From: Phycomyces blakesleeanus NRRL 1555(-)
Taxonomy: Eukaryota > Mucoromycota > Mucoromycetes > Mucorales > Phycomycetaceae
Assembly: GCF_001638985.1 (NCBI RefSeq)
Contig: NW_017265172.1
Coordinates: forward strand, 108,757-172,756
DNA: 64,000 bases
Reading direction: 5' to 3'
This document shows positions 39,001-51,723 of the stretch, in pieces. Both the position numbers and the translations under genes were made by a program. Position 1 is the stretch's first letter. Every line of letters begins with the position of its first letter. The notes below the pieces were generated by a model. That model saw only the letters and a list, made by a program, of their open reading frames with translations, was not told the DNA's origin and searched no databases.

Positions 39001-40071
39001 AGCCACTGCACAGTCCCCTAGCATAGTCTCGATACGAGTGGTAGCGACGGTAATTTCTTTGATACCATTTGGATCGGGGTTGTGAATAGGGTAAGAAAAA
39101 TGGTGTAAGACACCAAATTCAACTCTATCACAGATACAAACATACTGTTTGAGTCTACATTTTGTTTATAGCCACTGACAGCCCATATTACCCCTTTGTT
39201 CTTCCAGGAAGTTGAAGGAGTGTTCTACCATCAATGTCCTTGTAATCGACCTAATATGACCATGTTATTTATAAGACTAAATCCCATCGATTACAATTAT
39301 TAAACTTGCCTCAATGTCAGAGATTACAGTTTCTAATTCACAACACCAGTTTACTAGGCGTGTGTCACGATATATCATCCCGTCTTTGTAGAGCCGTATA
39401 AACGCATTCTCCACTGCCTCATAGCGAGGTTTATCCATAGTAAAAAAAAGGTTGTCCCAATCGACCGAAGCGCCCATTCGACGCATCTGATGTAAGATTC
39501 TGTCACCATATTTTTGTCGCCATGCCCATACTTCGTCCACAAATTCCTTGCGTCCTAGATCATGGCGACTCAAGCCACGGTCACGCATCAGCATTTTCTC
39601 GACCACTGACTGAGTACCAATGCCAGCATGATCTGTGCCTGGTATCCAGCGAACATCATATCCAGACATACGGCGCCAACGTGCAACAGCGTCCTCAACA
39701 CTAACTGTCAAGGCATGTCCAATATGCAACGACCCAGTAACATTTGGTGGGGGAGTAATCATTGTGAACGGGTTTTCCTTGCCAGAAGGTGGATAATAGT
39801 CTGCACTACTTGCTGTAAAAAACCCCTGGCTCTCCCACCATTCATACCAGTCTTTCTCGACTATTTTTGCGTCATAAGCATCTAAAAAAGGTTTCTGAGG
39901 TTTCGGGAGAGACTTGACTGGCAGGGTACGATCGGAATGAGCATGGTTACGAAGAAGTGCCCATGGGCGAGATGCCCGAGTGAATGAATTTTGGCGTACA
40001 ATGGTACGACTGGTGAATGCCATGTAACCTGACATTGCTTCCCCTTTTCTTCCCTTTTGGTCGTGCTTCAA
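36062..40071 (-). CDS. valyl-tRNA synthetase (class I), probably mitochondrial or dual-targeted
   Basis: Attaches valine to tRNA-Val. Exons (5' to 3'): 39310-40071, 39192-39250, 38974-39124, 38808-38912, 38635-38754, 38421-38569, 38262-38368, 38098-38199, 37857-38047, 37637-37765, 37453-37592, 37306-37399, 36919-37251, 36776-36856, 36391-36720, 36062-36334 (about 1041 residues, in frame throughout). Motifs: [15 protein letters not shown] (HIGH, residue about 114), SDIE followed by [47 protein letters not shown] (KMSKS), and a C-terminal coiled-coil arm. The N-terminus is rich in Arg/Ser/Thr with few acidic residues ([20 protein letters not shown]), like a mitochondrial presequence. Three in-frame ATGs (40071, 40035, 40023) precede it, so the exact start is unsure. 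The first intron has a GC donor, and the last exon could instead start at 36346. Confidence 0.95.
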
Positions 40072-41993
40072 GTTCTTGACAGGTAAGAAAGAAAGAAAAA
40101 AGGTAGCGAGCAGTCACTTTTAAAGGGTACGAACAAGGGCTGGGAAGAAACAGTAAGACATAATAATAATAAAAAAAACGCAGATACAAGAGGATCAACA
40201 GTATTCTTTAATACTTGATCTACTTATATAATAATACATTACTACTTAATTATTTTTATACGGCTTTGGTATTGTTTTACTACATGACTCTATCAACAAT
40301 TATTTACACTATACGAGGTTTTCAAATAGAATGATTCAAAATTTATTAATAAATTAAACAGCTATACTTGTAATCACTTTAGCTTAGCATATGTATATTA
40401 GGTAGTTATTATTCATAGGCTATGTATCCTGTTAGCTGACCATGTTCTTACTAGTAACGAAATGCTTACGCTTAAGAAGAATCCAACACAAGCATAGTAA
40501 TAGAATTGTGACTTCTATAATTCGAGTTTCTTTTCTGTGTAAAAAAAATCATTTTATGCAGAAGAAAAATATGTTACTATGAAATCAAAATATCTATCCA
40601 ACAGGGATATATATTTAAAGAGCTGTTAGATTCTATCCAAATATGATTGCTTACTATTTAATAGATCATTTTATTATATACATAGAGTATAACTTATTTT
40701 TGCCACTAGCTATTATATAATTCTTTACAGTAATAGTACTAACTATCCAGCTGATTTAACCAGCATTATCCATTTTTTTTTTAAAAAAAAATAGGAATAT
40801 GTATCTTAGGGACGGTAGATCACCTTGTAACTGTGATGCCTCCCAGCTCTTGAATATGTTAAGGCGTATACCTTGTATTTTAGGATAAGTTTATTACGTT
40901 TATTACTTGTGGTTCTTTCTACCTACTTTGTGATCTATAATAGCCCAAAAGTAACATACTTACAGCATTTTTGGTATTGGTTATCTTGGATAAACTATTC
41001 CCTTATTATCTTTACATCTTATAATTTTTGGAAATGCTTGGGCTAAATATTTGGGAAATATATTAGCATGTAATAAAAATAATAGCAGTAAAGAAAGAAA
41101 AAAGTACATATATATATTAATAATGTGGTATAATACCGTTCTCACTTTTCAGGGCTATATACTTAATGTTATATCCCTAGGTGTTTATCTTTAAGAAAAA
41201 AACATACATACATAAACTTCTACTAAACTATAGTGAATAGGGCAAGGTATCACAAGGAATGTTAGATATGTTGACTTTTAAAGATTATCCAAAGAATACA
41301 TTATTATCAAAAAGAAAAGGTGGGAGGTTTTGTCTTGATTTGCTTCAATTGACTATTTTTATGAATGTTTAAGATATTTTTGTCTTTAATTTGTCTTGAA
41401 CAAAAGACATTAATATAATTTTGACATGCATTTGGGCTGAGGTTAATGATTGGGCTTTTTTTATCAATAAAAAAAAAGCCATGCTACTACTGATGTATTA
41501 AACAAAAAAAAAGTCTTATATATTTATAGCTTTGGTAAAATGGTGACAAATTCTTATGAAAGAGTATAAATTTATATAATTCCCGATTGTAATTGTTCTA
41601 GTAAAGGAGTACAAAATATGTTTGATTGTTGGGGTCATTAAACGACTTTATCATTAGAGAGCAAAATATATGATGCATATATGGGTTCGCGAGCTTAATT
41701 GTTCCTTTCAGTTAGCATTCTCTACTGGAGAAATATTTTTTGTGCTTATAGTAACCAACTTGGGAAAATTTTACTCGTTCAAATAAGTGAAACATGCCAA
41801 TGGATCAATAATAGCTTTAAGCGGTGTATTACTGGCGGAAGCAGCACTTTACGTATATTGTTTAATTAGCTCAACATTCAGTTATGCTATTTCTTATTTA
41901 AATGGTTATCGGTTTACTTCCTTGTCTATACACTTGCTGTTTCCTTTACTTTACTTTACTTTTTATTCTCAAGAAGCATTTATTGAATTTACT
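40072..41993. other. divergent intergenic region between valyl-tRNA synthetase and GAPDH
   Basis: About 1.9 kb with no gene. It carries a T10A9 palindrome (40773-40791) and a small inverted repeat (41453-41480: GGCTTTTT... ...AAAAAGCC). The GAPDH side ends in a pyrimidine-rich CTTTACTTTACTTTA tract close to the ATG, typical of highly expressed fungal genes. Confidence 0.55.
40773..40791. repeat. T10A9 palindrome
   Basis: Third copy, intergenic between the valyl-tRNA synthetase and GAPDH genes. Confidence 0.85.
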
Positions 41994-43145
<1,152 letters not shown>

Positions 43146-43545
43146 GTCTCTGTTTTTTTTTTAGAAAATAAAACCAAAAATGCTAATGCATTTGTACATA
43201 ATCAACAATCTTTCTTATTTATTTTTTAATTGAAAGGTCAAATATTTGCTTTATACTTTTTTTCCTTTAATTAATAAAGATGTATAATTAGTGAGTTGTA
43301 TTTGTTTTTGTAACAATTTTGTATTTTAATAATTAAAAACATTTTCCTTGTAAATTCATTTTATTAATGATCTCATTAATAATTGTTAAGAGCAAGTAAA
43401 CGAATTTGATAAATTCTATGTGTGTTCTTAGGCCTATTTTGGAACCTGCTATCTAGTTCCCGCCTTCAATGACGTATATTGGCTATGACTTCCCGAGGAT
43501 TCCAGCTTACTTATTCGTCACTTTTTATTCATTCCTCAATACCCA
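43146..43545. other. GAPDH 3' UTR and promoter of the lactonase-like gene
   Basis: 400 AT-rich bases. A TGACGT motif at 43470-43475 lies 71 bases before the next ATG. No gene. Confidence 0.55.
43470..43475. promoter_or_regulatory. TGACGT motif upstream of the lactonase-like gene
   Basis: CRE half-site-like TGACGT 71 bases before the ATG. It is one of several such motifs near starts in this window. Confidence 0.35.
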
Positions 43546-44718
43546 ATGACCTCTTCAGTATCAGTATACGTTTCTGGCTACACCTCAGGAGAAGGAAAAG
43601 GAATCTACCTATATGATTTCGATACCAACACCGGTCAACTGACGGCAAAAAGCCTTGTTGCAGAGTCCAGGGACCCTTCTTATATAGTTATGCATCCCAG
43701 TGGCCAGTACATCTACACAACAAACGAAGTTGGGGACTACAATGGAATCCCATCTGGTTACATCTCTGCTTATGCATGCAATAAAGAAGATGGCTCTTTG
43801 AACCTGGTAAATGAACAACCTTCATGCGGCGGACATCCTTGTCACGCTGTCCTCGACGCGTCTTCAAAACATCTGTTGGTGGCCAACTATACAGGTGGTA
43901 GTATTGCTAGCTTTCCGATTATCTCAACCGATTCTTGCTTTGCCGAACTAGGCTCAGCCGTGTCTATCAAGGAGCACTGTGCACTTGGTTACAAAGCAAC
44001 TCATTCTAACCCCAGTCGTCAAGAGAAGCCACACGCACACTCAATTGATCTCGACCCAGCAACCCAAACCTGGGCTTTCTCGATGGATCTGGGATGCGAT
44101 TTGGCAATTGTCTATCGGTTTAACAAACAAACTGGTCTTTTGGAGCCTCACAGTACTTTTAAGTTTGAAGATGGCACTGGACCGCGTCACATAAAATTTG
44201 CACCAAACAACGATGGTCTGTGTTATGTTGTTGGCGAGCTGTCGAACATGATTTACATGCTTGAGTTTAATATACACGAAGGAAAATTCTATGAGGTTCA
44301 AAGAATCCCAATATTACCAGAAGATTTCAAAGGCGAGAGTATCGGCGCAGAGATTGATATCACACCAAATGGAAAGTTCCTATATGCCTCTACACGGGGT
44401 TGTGATATACTGGCCATTTACCTGATTGATGAATTGTCTGGAAAACTGTGTTTGGTGGAGCATCAATCTACAGGTGGAAAGCACCCTCGCCATTTTGTTA
44501 TTGATCCCACAGGAAAATTTCTGCTGGTGGGAAATAAGGTAAATACAATACAGTACAAGAAACAAAGAAAAAGTGATTTGATCCACTAATGGGTAAATAC
44601 TTTTTTAAAGGATTCACACAACATTGTGGTATTTAAGATTGACATTGAGCACGGTCACTTGAAGCCAATTCAAACTATTGAACATCCTGACCCTACCTGT
44701 ATTCAATTTAGACCCTAA
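43546..44718 (+). CDS. lactonase-type seven-bladed beta-propeller (6-phosphogluconolactonase-like)
   Basis: Member of the family that includes bacterial Pgl (YbhE) and fungal muconate-lactonizing-type propellers. Probably hydrolyses a sugar lactone in the cytosol. Two exons (43546-44538, 44611-44718) give 366 residues, the usual length. Seen in the sequence: VYVSGYTSGEGKGIYLYDFD at the start, DPSYIVMHPSGQYIYTTNE, GGHPCHAVLDASSKHLLVANY, KPHAHSIDLDP, GTGPRHIKFAPN, and GGKHPRHFVIDPTGKFLLVGN before the last strand DSHNIVVFKID. Each is a propeller-blade repeat of the family. No signal peptide. It ends 83 bases from the end of the convergent SMARCD-type gene. Whether the true substrate is 6-phosphogluconolactone cannot be told from sequence. 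Confidence 0.9.
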
Positions 44719-44801
44719 TTATAACGCTAATATATTTTATTCAATTCAAGACACTTTCAACATATATATATATATTTGAGAATCTGCAAAATACACATAG
44801 C

Positions 44802-46802
44802 CTACTGTCCACGCTGAGCGTTCATAAGCTCCTGCATACGTTGTTGGGTCTAAAAAAAACTACTTGTCAGCTTATATTTTAGGGATTCATTTGGGAGATG
44901 CGGGGTTTACCTTTGCAGTAAGATAATGGAATACTGCTTCCTTAACCCAAGGTTGCTTGTAAAAATCGGTTTGTCTCATTTCTTCCAAGTTGACCTTGGT
45001 CTCACCCAGAATAACCTACACACGATAGTTTAAATACAACAGAGAAAGAAAAGACTGTGGTTACTTGAAAATTTACCTCGAGATCTCTTGCTTGACTTGC
45101 AATCCACTTGTTAATAAATTCAACAGGATGCTGAGCAAATTGCATAAGAAAGTCTCGTTTGATTTTGGAGTTGTTGATACTTTGAACACATTGCACGATC
45201 TTGTCATCCAAACCCATAATTTCCTTTTGAGCTTGAGTAGATGAAACGATATTCAACATCTTTTGGCGAACTACACTGTCTAACTCGACATCAACATCGT
45301 ATGCTTTGGGTGACTGATGGAACTCTTTATCGACACTATACACAATGTTACAATCGAGAAAGTTATCCATAATCTTGTATACTTGTTATTACCGGATAGT
45401 ATAGTTAAGGACAATTGGATCAGGACGGGTCATATGATGATTAATGAGCTCTGGGAGTTGAGAAAAGAATATTTGAGGTGCACCAAAAAGCTATTTGTAT
45501 CGTACAATAACTAATCAGTCTAAAATATTCAAACACATAATACTGAATATATTATTACTTGGGCCATCTTTGGGTCACAATGAATAATTCGCTTGTCTTC
45601 AGCATCTTGGAGTTTGTGATGCTAAGAATACAAATATACACAGTAAATATCTTATAAACCCAATTAGATTATATATTACCTTTACGTAGTTCCATAATCC
45701 CATCACAATCTGTGGCTTTGTCTCGAGCTTCATGTCCAGCATATCGCTAAGCGCAGGACTCAACTTGAACTTTTGGGGGTTGTATTCAGGATCAAGAACA
45801 ATTCTAACTTGAACATTGGTGTCTCCTTTTCTTTTCATCTCTATGCCGTCAAAGTCTGCCGCATTTGGCTGTTTCTCCCACTAAAAAAATGATGTGATTT
45901 TTTTATGAAAACCAAAAGTACAATAGATTGGCCCCAAAATGCACTTACAACAATCATGTTTCCTTCAGGGTAAAGATTAGGATCTCTAATTAGATCTACA
46001 GTGATTGAGCGGAAGAAAGAAGTGAATTTTTGAATTGGTTGTGCCTTTTTTGTAGGAACAGGAGGCTAATATAAAGGAATGTTAGATATGGTAGTCTATA
46101 GACACAATTTGTATAGCATCATCATTACATCCAAAAGACGGCCCTCGACCTTCAACGTCCAAGAGGGTGCATTTCCACTATTCAAATCGAATGCGTGTTC
46201 ATCGTCTGTGTTCTGATGTGATGATACTTGATCTGCAGATGTATTTGATAAAAAGATGCGTAATGTGCGTCGGACCTGTCGACAATAGGCAATCGATGAG
46301 ATCATTTTAGTACAAACAAATGGATCCATACTTTGGTGGGCTTTCCTAAAGCCTCTTGAACATCAAGACGTTTTCGCATAATGGTAGCATCCAATGTTTT
46401 TTCAAATTCACTTAATTCGGTATAAAGCTTAGATTCGGGTACAAATGCTTCAATCTAATCCAAATTTATATATGCTTATTATCAGTGGCAGTGCAATGTG
46501 TATATATATTTATGTGCGTCTGTGCGTGTGCGTGTGTGGGTATTCATGCATGTGTGTTTTGGGTACCTTTGGAGGCATATTGCGATCTGTTGGTCTCTTC
46601 TTTCTATAACGTGCAGGCATCAGTCAATGCCTTGTTTGGTGATGAAAGAAAACCAGACTCACTTTATATGTTTTGCCAATGAGTCGGTTTCACTAGGACG
46701 TTTTCTGAACTGGACATTTCCAGCAGGAATTCCAGGCTGAGGAATCATTCCAGGCTGGACCATGCCTGGATGCTGAAATCCTGGTTGAGGTGGTTGTTGC
46801 AT
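44802..46802 (-). CDS. SWI/SNF-RSC complex subunit, SMARCD/BAF60-Rsc6 family (SWIB domain)
   Basis: Accessory subunit of chromatin-remodelling complexes, nuclear. Eleven exons (5' to 3'): 46663-46802, 46567-46603, 46332-46454, 46129-46275, 45949-46065, 45680-45880, 45559-45621, 45393-45490, 45077-45335, 44911-45015, 44849-44802, giving 445 residues. The N-terminus is Pro/Gln/Gly-rich. Then come [32 protein letters not shown] and [16 protein letters not shown], which parallel the BAF60 block, then [10 protein letters not shown]. The SWIB domain follows ([52 protein letters not shown]), and a C-terminal coiled region. Exon 2 is only 37 nt. A CACGTGACGT motif lies about 70 bases upstream of the start. 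Confidence 0.94.
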
Positions 46803-47254
46803 TGTAAATCTATCAAGCGAAACACAGCGCGTACGACAGGATGTTCTTCTCTAATATAGCACCAACAAGTCACACGTGACGTAGACGAAGAAATACCAAA
46901 ATGGATGTAGCATTCAGTTAAATGAAATCCGGGAATTGATTACTCGGATTCGTTTGCCGAGAATCCACTCGAATAACAAAATATTCAAACCTCTATTAAA
47001 GCACTTGCAATATCACTTATGATAAAATGTTATTGCCTGAATGTTAAAGCATACACACTGTCTAAGCATAAAAGTTGCTAAATACTTTCTTTCGTATTTC
47101 AAAAAGAATATTAATCAATCTCTTCTTCAACCTTATTTTGCGGGTTTTTTTTTCTTTAATAGTAATAATAAAAGTAATAAAAAAGAATCCTTTACTGTGG
47201 AGGAAATATATGATATGTACAGTTTCTATCCAAAGAGACTCGATGATTCTTTTT
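46803..47254. other. intergenic region upstream of the SMARCD-type gene
   Basis: About 450 bases holding the SMARCD promoter (CACGTGACGT at 46873-46882) and the YIP1 3' UTR. The open frames at 47041-47349 are not supported. Confidence 0.5.
46873..46882. promoter_or_regulatory. CACGTGACGT composite motif upstream of the SMARCD-type gene
   Basis: Overlapping E-box (CACGTG) and CRE-like (TGACGT) sequence about 70 bases before the ATG at 46802. Confidence 0.5.
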
Positions 47255-48132
47255 TTAGAAGACAGTCATCAGTGCAAAAGAAGCATAGAATAGACCAACA
47301 GGGTATGCAACCAAGTATCGCTGTTCACTCATATGTAACACGCTTGTGAACATTCCTGAGCTAGAATAAGTGCACCACAGGATGCTCAAGACAGACAATA
47401 CAACACCTACGGCACTTCCTAATTTCAGCACCACACTGAAGCCACTCAACATCACCATTGGGAGCAAACAATAGCCCAATACACTTGCCGTTCTTGTCCA
47501 GTCCACGCCACTCTCGCTCATTAGGTTCAAGATCAAGTATATCGACACAACACCAAGGACACCAACACCATAGATATAGCCAAAGTGAACCTTGCCTGAG
47601 AGCAATAAGCACATTCCAAACAACAACAAGAATAAGAGTGGTCCCGCCAGATCGGCATCATCCATAATAGTGTCGGGTACCCTACGGAAAGGATTTAAAA
47701 CCGTCAAGCTCTATAGGTATAAATCAATCAGAAAAAATACACACACAGATTGTATACTTGTAGTACACCCAAATTAATAATAATAATAAAGGACCATTTC
47801 CTCACCTTTGTCTTGATGTGTCCAAAATTGATCCCGAGTTCTTCCAAAAGAGGAGGCTCATCTGCAAAACCGCCCGTTCCCAAAGCGCTCCAGATAGACG
47901 AGCCGCCACTTGCGTAATCATAGTTTGAGGATCGTATATCACCAGCAGGAGGTGGAGCGCTGCCATCGTTATAGTAAGATGAGCTGTACTGGTCATCATA
48001 AGATGAGCTGTAGAATTGGAGATTATCACCATTCGGGTTCTGTGGCGCCGGAGGAGCGCCGTAATAGCCTCCTGCATTTGCTGCAGCTGAATTGTCAAAC
48101 AAAACCGAATGTACTGGATGATTGGAAGCCAT
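47255..48132 (-). CDS. YIP1: YIP1/YIPF5-family Golgi-ER membrane protein
   Basis: Multi-span membrane protein that works with Rab/Ypt GTPases in ER-to-Golgi vesicle formation. Exons 47806-48132 and 47255-47710 give 260 residues. The N-terminal ~95 residues are cytosolic and rich in Tyr/Ser/Gly/Pro/Asn (YYGAPPAPQNPNGDN). The family signature PPLLEELGINFGHIKTK follows, then, after the intron, SLTVLNPFRRVPDTIMDDADLAGP. Five hydrophobic segments then run to the end (LLFLLLFGMCLLLSGKVHFGY, VLGVVSIYLILNLM, and so on). Start is the only ATG that gives the family N-terminus. An ACGTCA motif is about 90 bases upstream. Confidence 0.95.
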
Positions 48133-49258
48133 AATATGGTTAAAACATAAATCAAAAGAATAAAGGAGAATTGGACACGCTGTTAGAGAAAGGAAATTCC
48201 ATTGAGCCTCCGCGAATAATACGTCATAAAGTTAATGGACTTAATGAAAACTCATTGGTAACGATGTGTTGCACCAATGTAGAAGAAGAATAAAGGAATT
48301 TGATTTAAAAAGACTAAGATAGTGCATGTTTTTTGTTTCTTCTAGTATTATTATTTTCTTTAGTACATTGATATGTTAGAGCTTCGCGGGAAGATCTATG
48401 TGAGTTACTGTAAAAAAAAAAATAGGCTCTATTTTCAAGTCTCACTGCTTAAACATGTGGCATACATTACTATAAGCAAGTCTATCACTTTAGTTCAGTA
48501 TCCAATAGACTTTGAGCTTTAGATATTAGTACTTATAACTCTTACACAAGTAGTTCAGTAAAAAGTACCATATATATATATATAAAAACAGTGTTTTTAA
48601 TCAGCTAGCATCAATTATAAGCTTTAGTTGATATGTTCCTAACTTATCAGTCTTTTTTATCTCAGACTTTTCTTGAAAGACAGGACCATACAACTAGCGC
48701 CATCACTTTAAGCTATAAACAAGTGGCTGTGTTTACTTAACCATACTTTTGTATCATGCTATTTATGTTTTGATATAAAGCTATATAATATAAGTTGGGT
48801 CAGATACTAATGCATAACTCTTCTAGATATGTAGTTATATTTGGTTGCTTTATATCGCTACATAGTATGAGTAGCTACCGAGCTACCCCTACAACCATTA
48901 TGGAGCACACTGTCCCCTAAGACTTTAGATCGTAAAATTCTAATATGAGCACGATTAAATACATTTGGCATACAACAAAATCTAAATATAAAGGGGAAAA
49001 AATGGGGTTTCAAACAATCCTCAAGACATCAAGGCATGTATCTTTCAAGAGCGAAAATAAAATTATCTAAAAAAAAAATCATAATCTTGTATAAAATGTA
49101 TCTGATAAAAAGCTGTAATTCAGGCCCATGGTGGTTTTACATGTTGACCTTTTTTATTATTAGTTTTTCAATTAGAAGCTGAATAATCTGACAGTGATAT
49201 CTGCAGTATATTTTCATTTATTTATTTATATGTTTGTTTGATACTTTTGCTTTTAATA
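48133..49258. other. intergenic region between YIP1 and the dioxygenase gene
   Basis: About 1.1 kb of AT-rich DNA with ACGTCA at 48221-48226 near the YIP1 start. I see no gene. Confidence 0.55.
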
Positions 49259-50633
49259 TTATGCACTACCATTCTTCTCTGCGGCACGCTTTCTAAACTC
49301 TTCATTTCTGGACTTGCTATTAGGATCAAATACAGGTCTCTCGGCCTGTGCGGTAATTCTCCATCCATGACGCTTTCCACCACCAATATAGTCAGGAATA
49401 GGGCAATGGAATGTCACACGGTTATCCCAGATAGCGATTGAGTTCTCTTCCCATCTGAAGCGCACCTGGAAGTCATGTCCTCCAGAGACATGCTCGTAAA
49501 GGAAGTCGAGGAGTGTATCAGATTCACGCTTGCTCAGGCCAACAATGCGGCGAGTAAAGACTGGATTAACGTAGATTGACTTGAAACCAGTGACTGGATG
49601 TGTGCGCACAACTGGATGGATGTGCTCTGCATCATGGCGGCGAACAGTTGCTCCGGCAATTTTGGCAGCGTTGATTTGTTGTGCACCAGAGTGAACAGCC
49701 TCAAGTCCCTCAAGGAAAGTCTGAAGTGCTGGGGACAACTTGTCGTAGGCAGAATAGCCAGATGCCCATAAGGTATCACCACCAACCTTGGGCAAAGTAT
49801 CGATCTTCAAAAAGGTAAATCCAGGAGGCTGAAATTCATAAGTGACATCACTGTGCCAAGCTAAATATTAATGATTGTGAGTATATACTATATAAAATAA
49901 ACTCTTCTAAGTAGCTTACCATCCGATGTTCTACCAAAGTTTGAGAGGTTTTTGATAATCTTGTCTTCCCTAAAAAATAGTTATTAGTAAATGTCTTTTA
50001 TATTTGCTTAGCGTTACTTACTCTGCGCCACTAAGGAGAGTGAGAATCTCTGGGTATCCAGGAGGATGACCGAGAACACTGTGGATAAGTCTAATAAAAG
50101 GATGCTATTAAGTAATTGGTGATATTAAGTATGCTTGATTCCAATTATACTCACAGTGGACCTAATAAACAAGTTGTGGGCTACATGAACATAATGTGTA
50201 CTATTTTCCTTTATAAACTTACCAAAGTATTCACCAAGCTTACGACCTTGATGAGGAGTAAGGTCTTGATCTCTGAAAAAAACGACACCTCGTTCGGCAA
50301 CCAACAAGCCAAGATCATTCTTTTGCTCATCAGTCAATTTAGATAACTGAAGGCCGTGGATCTCAGTACCAATTCCAGGAGTAAGATCAAAGATCTTTGT
50401 AGCATTGTCATAAAGAGAAGCCTTTTTGGGATCACCAAGACGGCCAGGATCAGCATGGTCAAATGGCTCGAGCTCAGGATACTATTAAGATAGATAGTTA
50501 GCTTGGTTATTGATAAGTATATTCAATTATTTACAGTAGTATCGGGATACACCAAGTAAGATTCTTTCTGACGAGCAAGCTTTTGCAAGTCGAGGTGCTC
50601 ATCGGCTACATGCTGAAGGGTTGCGTTGGTCAT
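49259..50633 (-). CDS. TauD-type Fe(II)/2-oxoglutarate-dependent dioxygenase
   Basis: Oxygenase of the taurine/sulfonate dioxygenase (TauD/TfdA, yeast Jlp1) family, probably using an organosulfur or related substrate. Exons (5' to 3'): 50535-50633, 50223-50481, 50155-50161 (7 nt), 50022-50090, 49920-49969, 49259-49860, giving 361 residues. Metal ligands: H164 and D166 in WHSDVTYE, and H313 in WDNRVTFHCP; R329 in HGWRITAQAERP is the expected 2-oxoglutarate ligand. Near the N-terminus GIGTEIHGLQLSKL and ERGVVFFRDQDL are family-typical, and GPL followed by GHPPGYPEI lies across the microexon. No signal peptide. TGACGTCA, a perfect CRE palindrome, lies about 220 bases upstream. The exact substrate cannot be read from sequence. 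Confidence 0.95.
50155..50161 (-). other. 7-nt microexon of the TauD-type gene
   Basis: Flanked by AG upstream (GTTTATTAG) and GT downstream (GTGAGTATAA) on the coding strand. It contributes G-P-L across phases 1 and 2. Skipping it would put the next exon out of frame. Confidence 0.85.
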
Positions 50634-50852
50634 TATAGAATTTATTTATCAATAAGAATAATAAAGTATGATTGTTTTTTTTATAAAAAAAAAAGCTAGG
50701 CTTTATATACTTATATTTTTCTGAGAAGATATACAGTAAGGCCTACAACCAGGTGAGTATGGCGTAATTTTACAAAGACATATATTACATTGGATTTAAA
50801 AATCTCACGAGTACAGGACAAAGCAATTTCGGTGTAATATATTTTGGATACA

Positions 50853-50860
50853 TGACGTCA
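50853..50860. promoter_or_regulatory. TGACGTCA, perfect CRE palindrome upstream of the TauD-type gene
   Basis: Full eight-base ATF/CREB consensus, about 220 bases upstream of the ATG at 50633. Confidence 0.5.
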
Positions 50861-51704
50861 GATTTTTAAAGGTGTTCGCCATTGAAATGTGATAACAAAT
50901 TAAAGGATTAATAGCCCATATTTGGCTTATTGTCTATATAAGAGAACCCCATATTTCCTTTCTTTTTTTTTTCTGGTTATGGGGATTAAACAAAACTATC
51001 CAATTGAAAGCAATAATTAGCACCATTACTTATGGGACAGTAATACAAGACATCCATTGCGTTTGATTTCACCATCTTTGCCTCATTGTTTTTTTTCCTT
51101 ATCAATAAAAAGTATCTATTCGGTTAAATCAAGTTTCCACCAATCACTTCTCTAGAAACTCTGGATAAACTGCATTTTATTGGATATTTGTGCATAATAT
51201 GCTTTGGGATCGATAAATCCTTGGAGGCTTCCTTTAACCCCTCGAGAAAACTGCTATTATCTTTCTGTTCAAATTGTTTTCATGTTTTTATTTTTACATA
51301 GTCTAAGACTCTAGCCCTTAATTGTGTGCACAGAACAATGCTATAGGGTACATCCTTGTTTTATTTACAAAATATTATTTTTCAGCCAAGTCTGTAAATC
51401 CCTAAAAAATTGTCCGAAAAAAAATAACCAATTTTGATATTTATTTTTATCTGTCCTACAACAAACCGTTTTTAGGTCTGTGGAATAGGGTGGCTGACTC
51501 GTATCACTTTCTTTTTTGCAGCACTGTCAACTGTGTTTATATTCCAGGTACAATGTGTAGCTTTCTTATAGTAGACAGTATATATACATATATATATTCT
51601 TGGGCTTATAATCATTTGCTCACAAAGGCTACAAAAAAAAACGTTAGAAGCTAATAGAATAATACCAGCTTATAGAGCATATTATAGATAAACAGAAATT
51701 GAGA

Positions 51705-51723
51705 TTTTTTTTTTAAAAAAAAA
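51705..51723. repeat. T10A9 palindrome
   Basis: Fourth copy, intergenic upstream of the dioxygenase gene. Confidence 0.85.
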
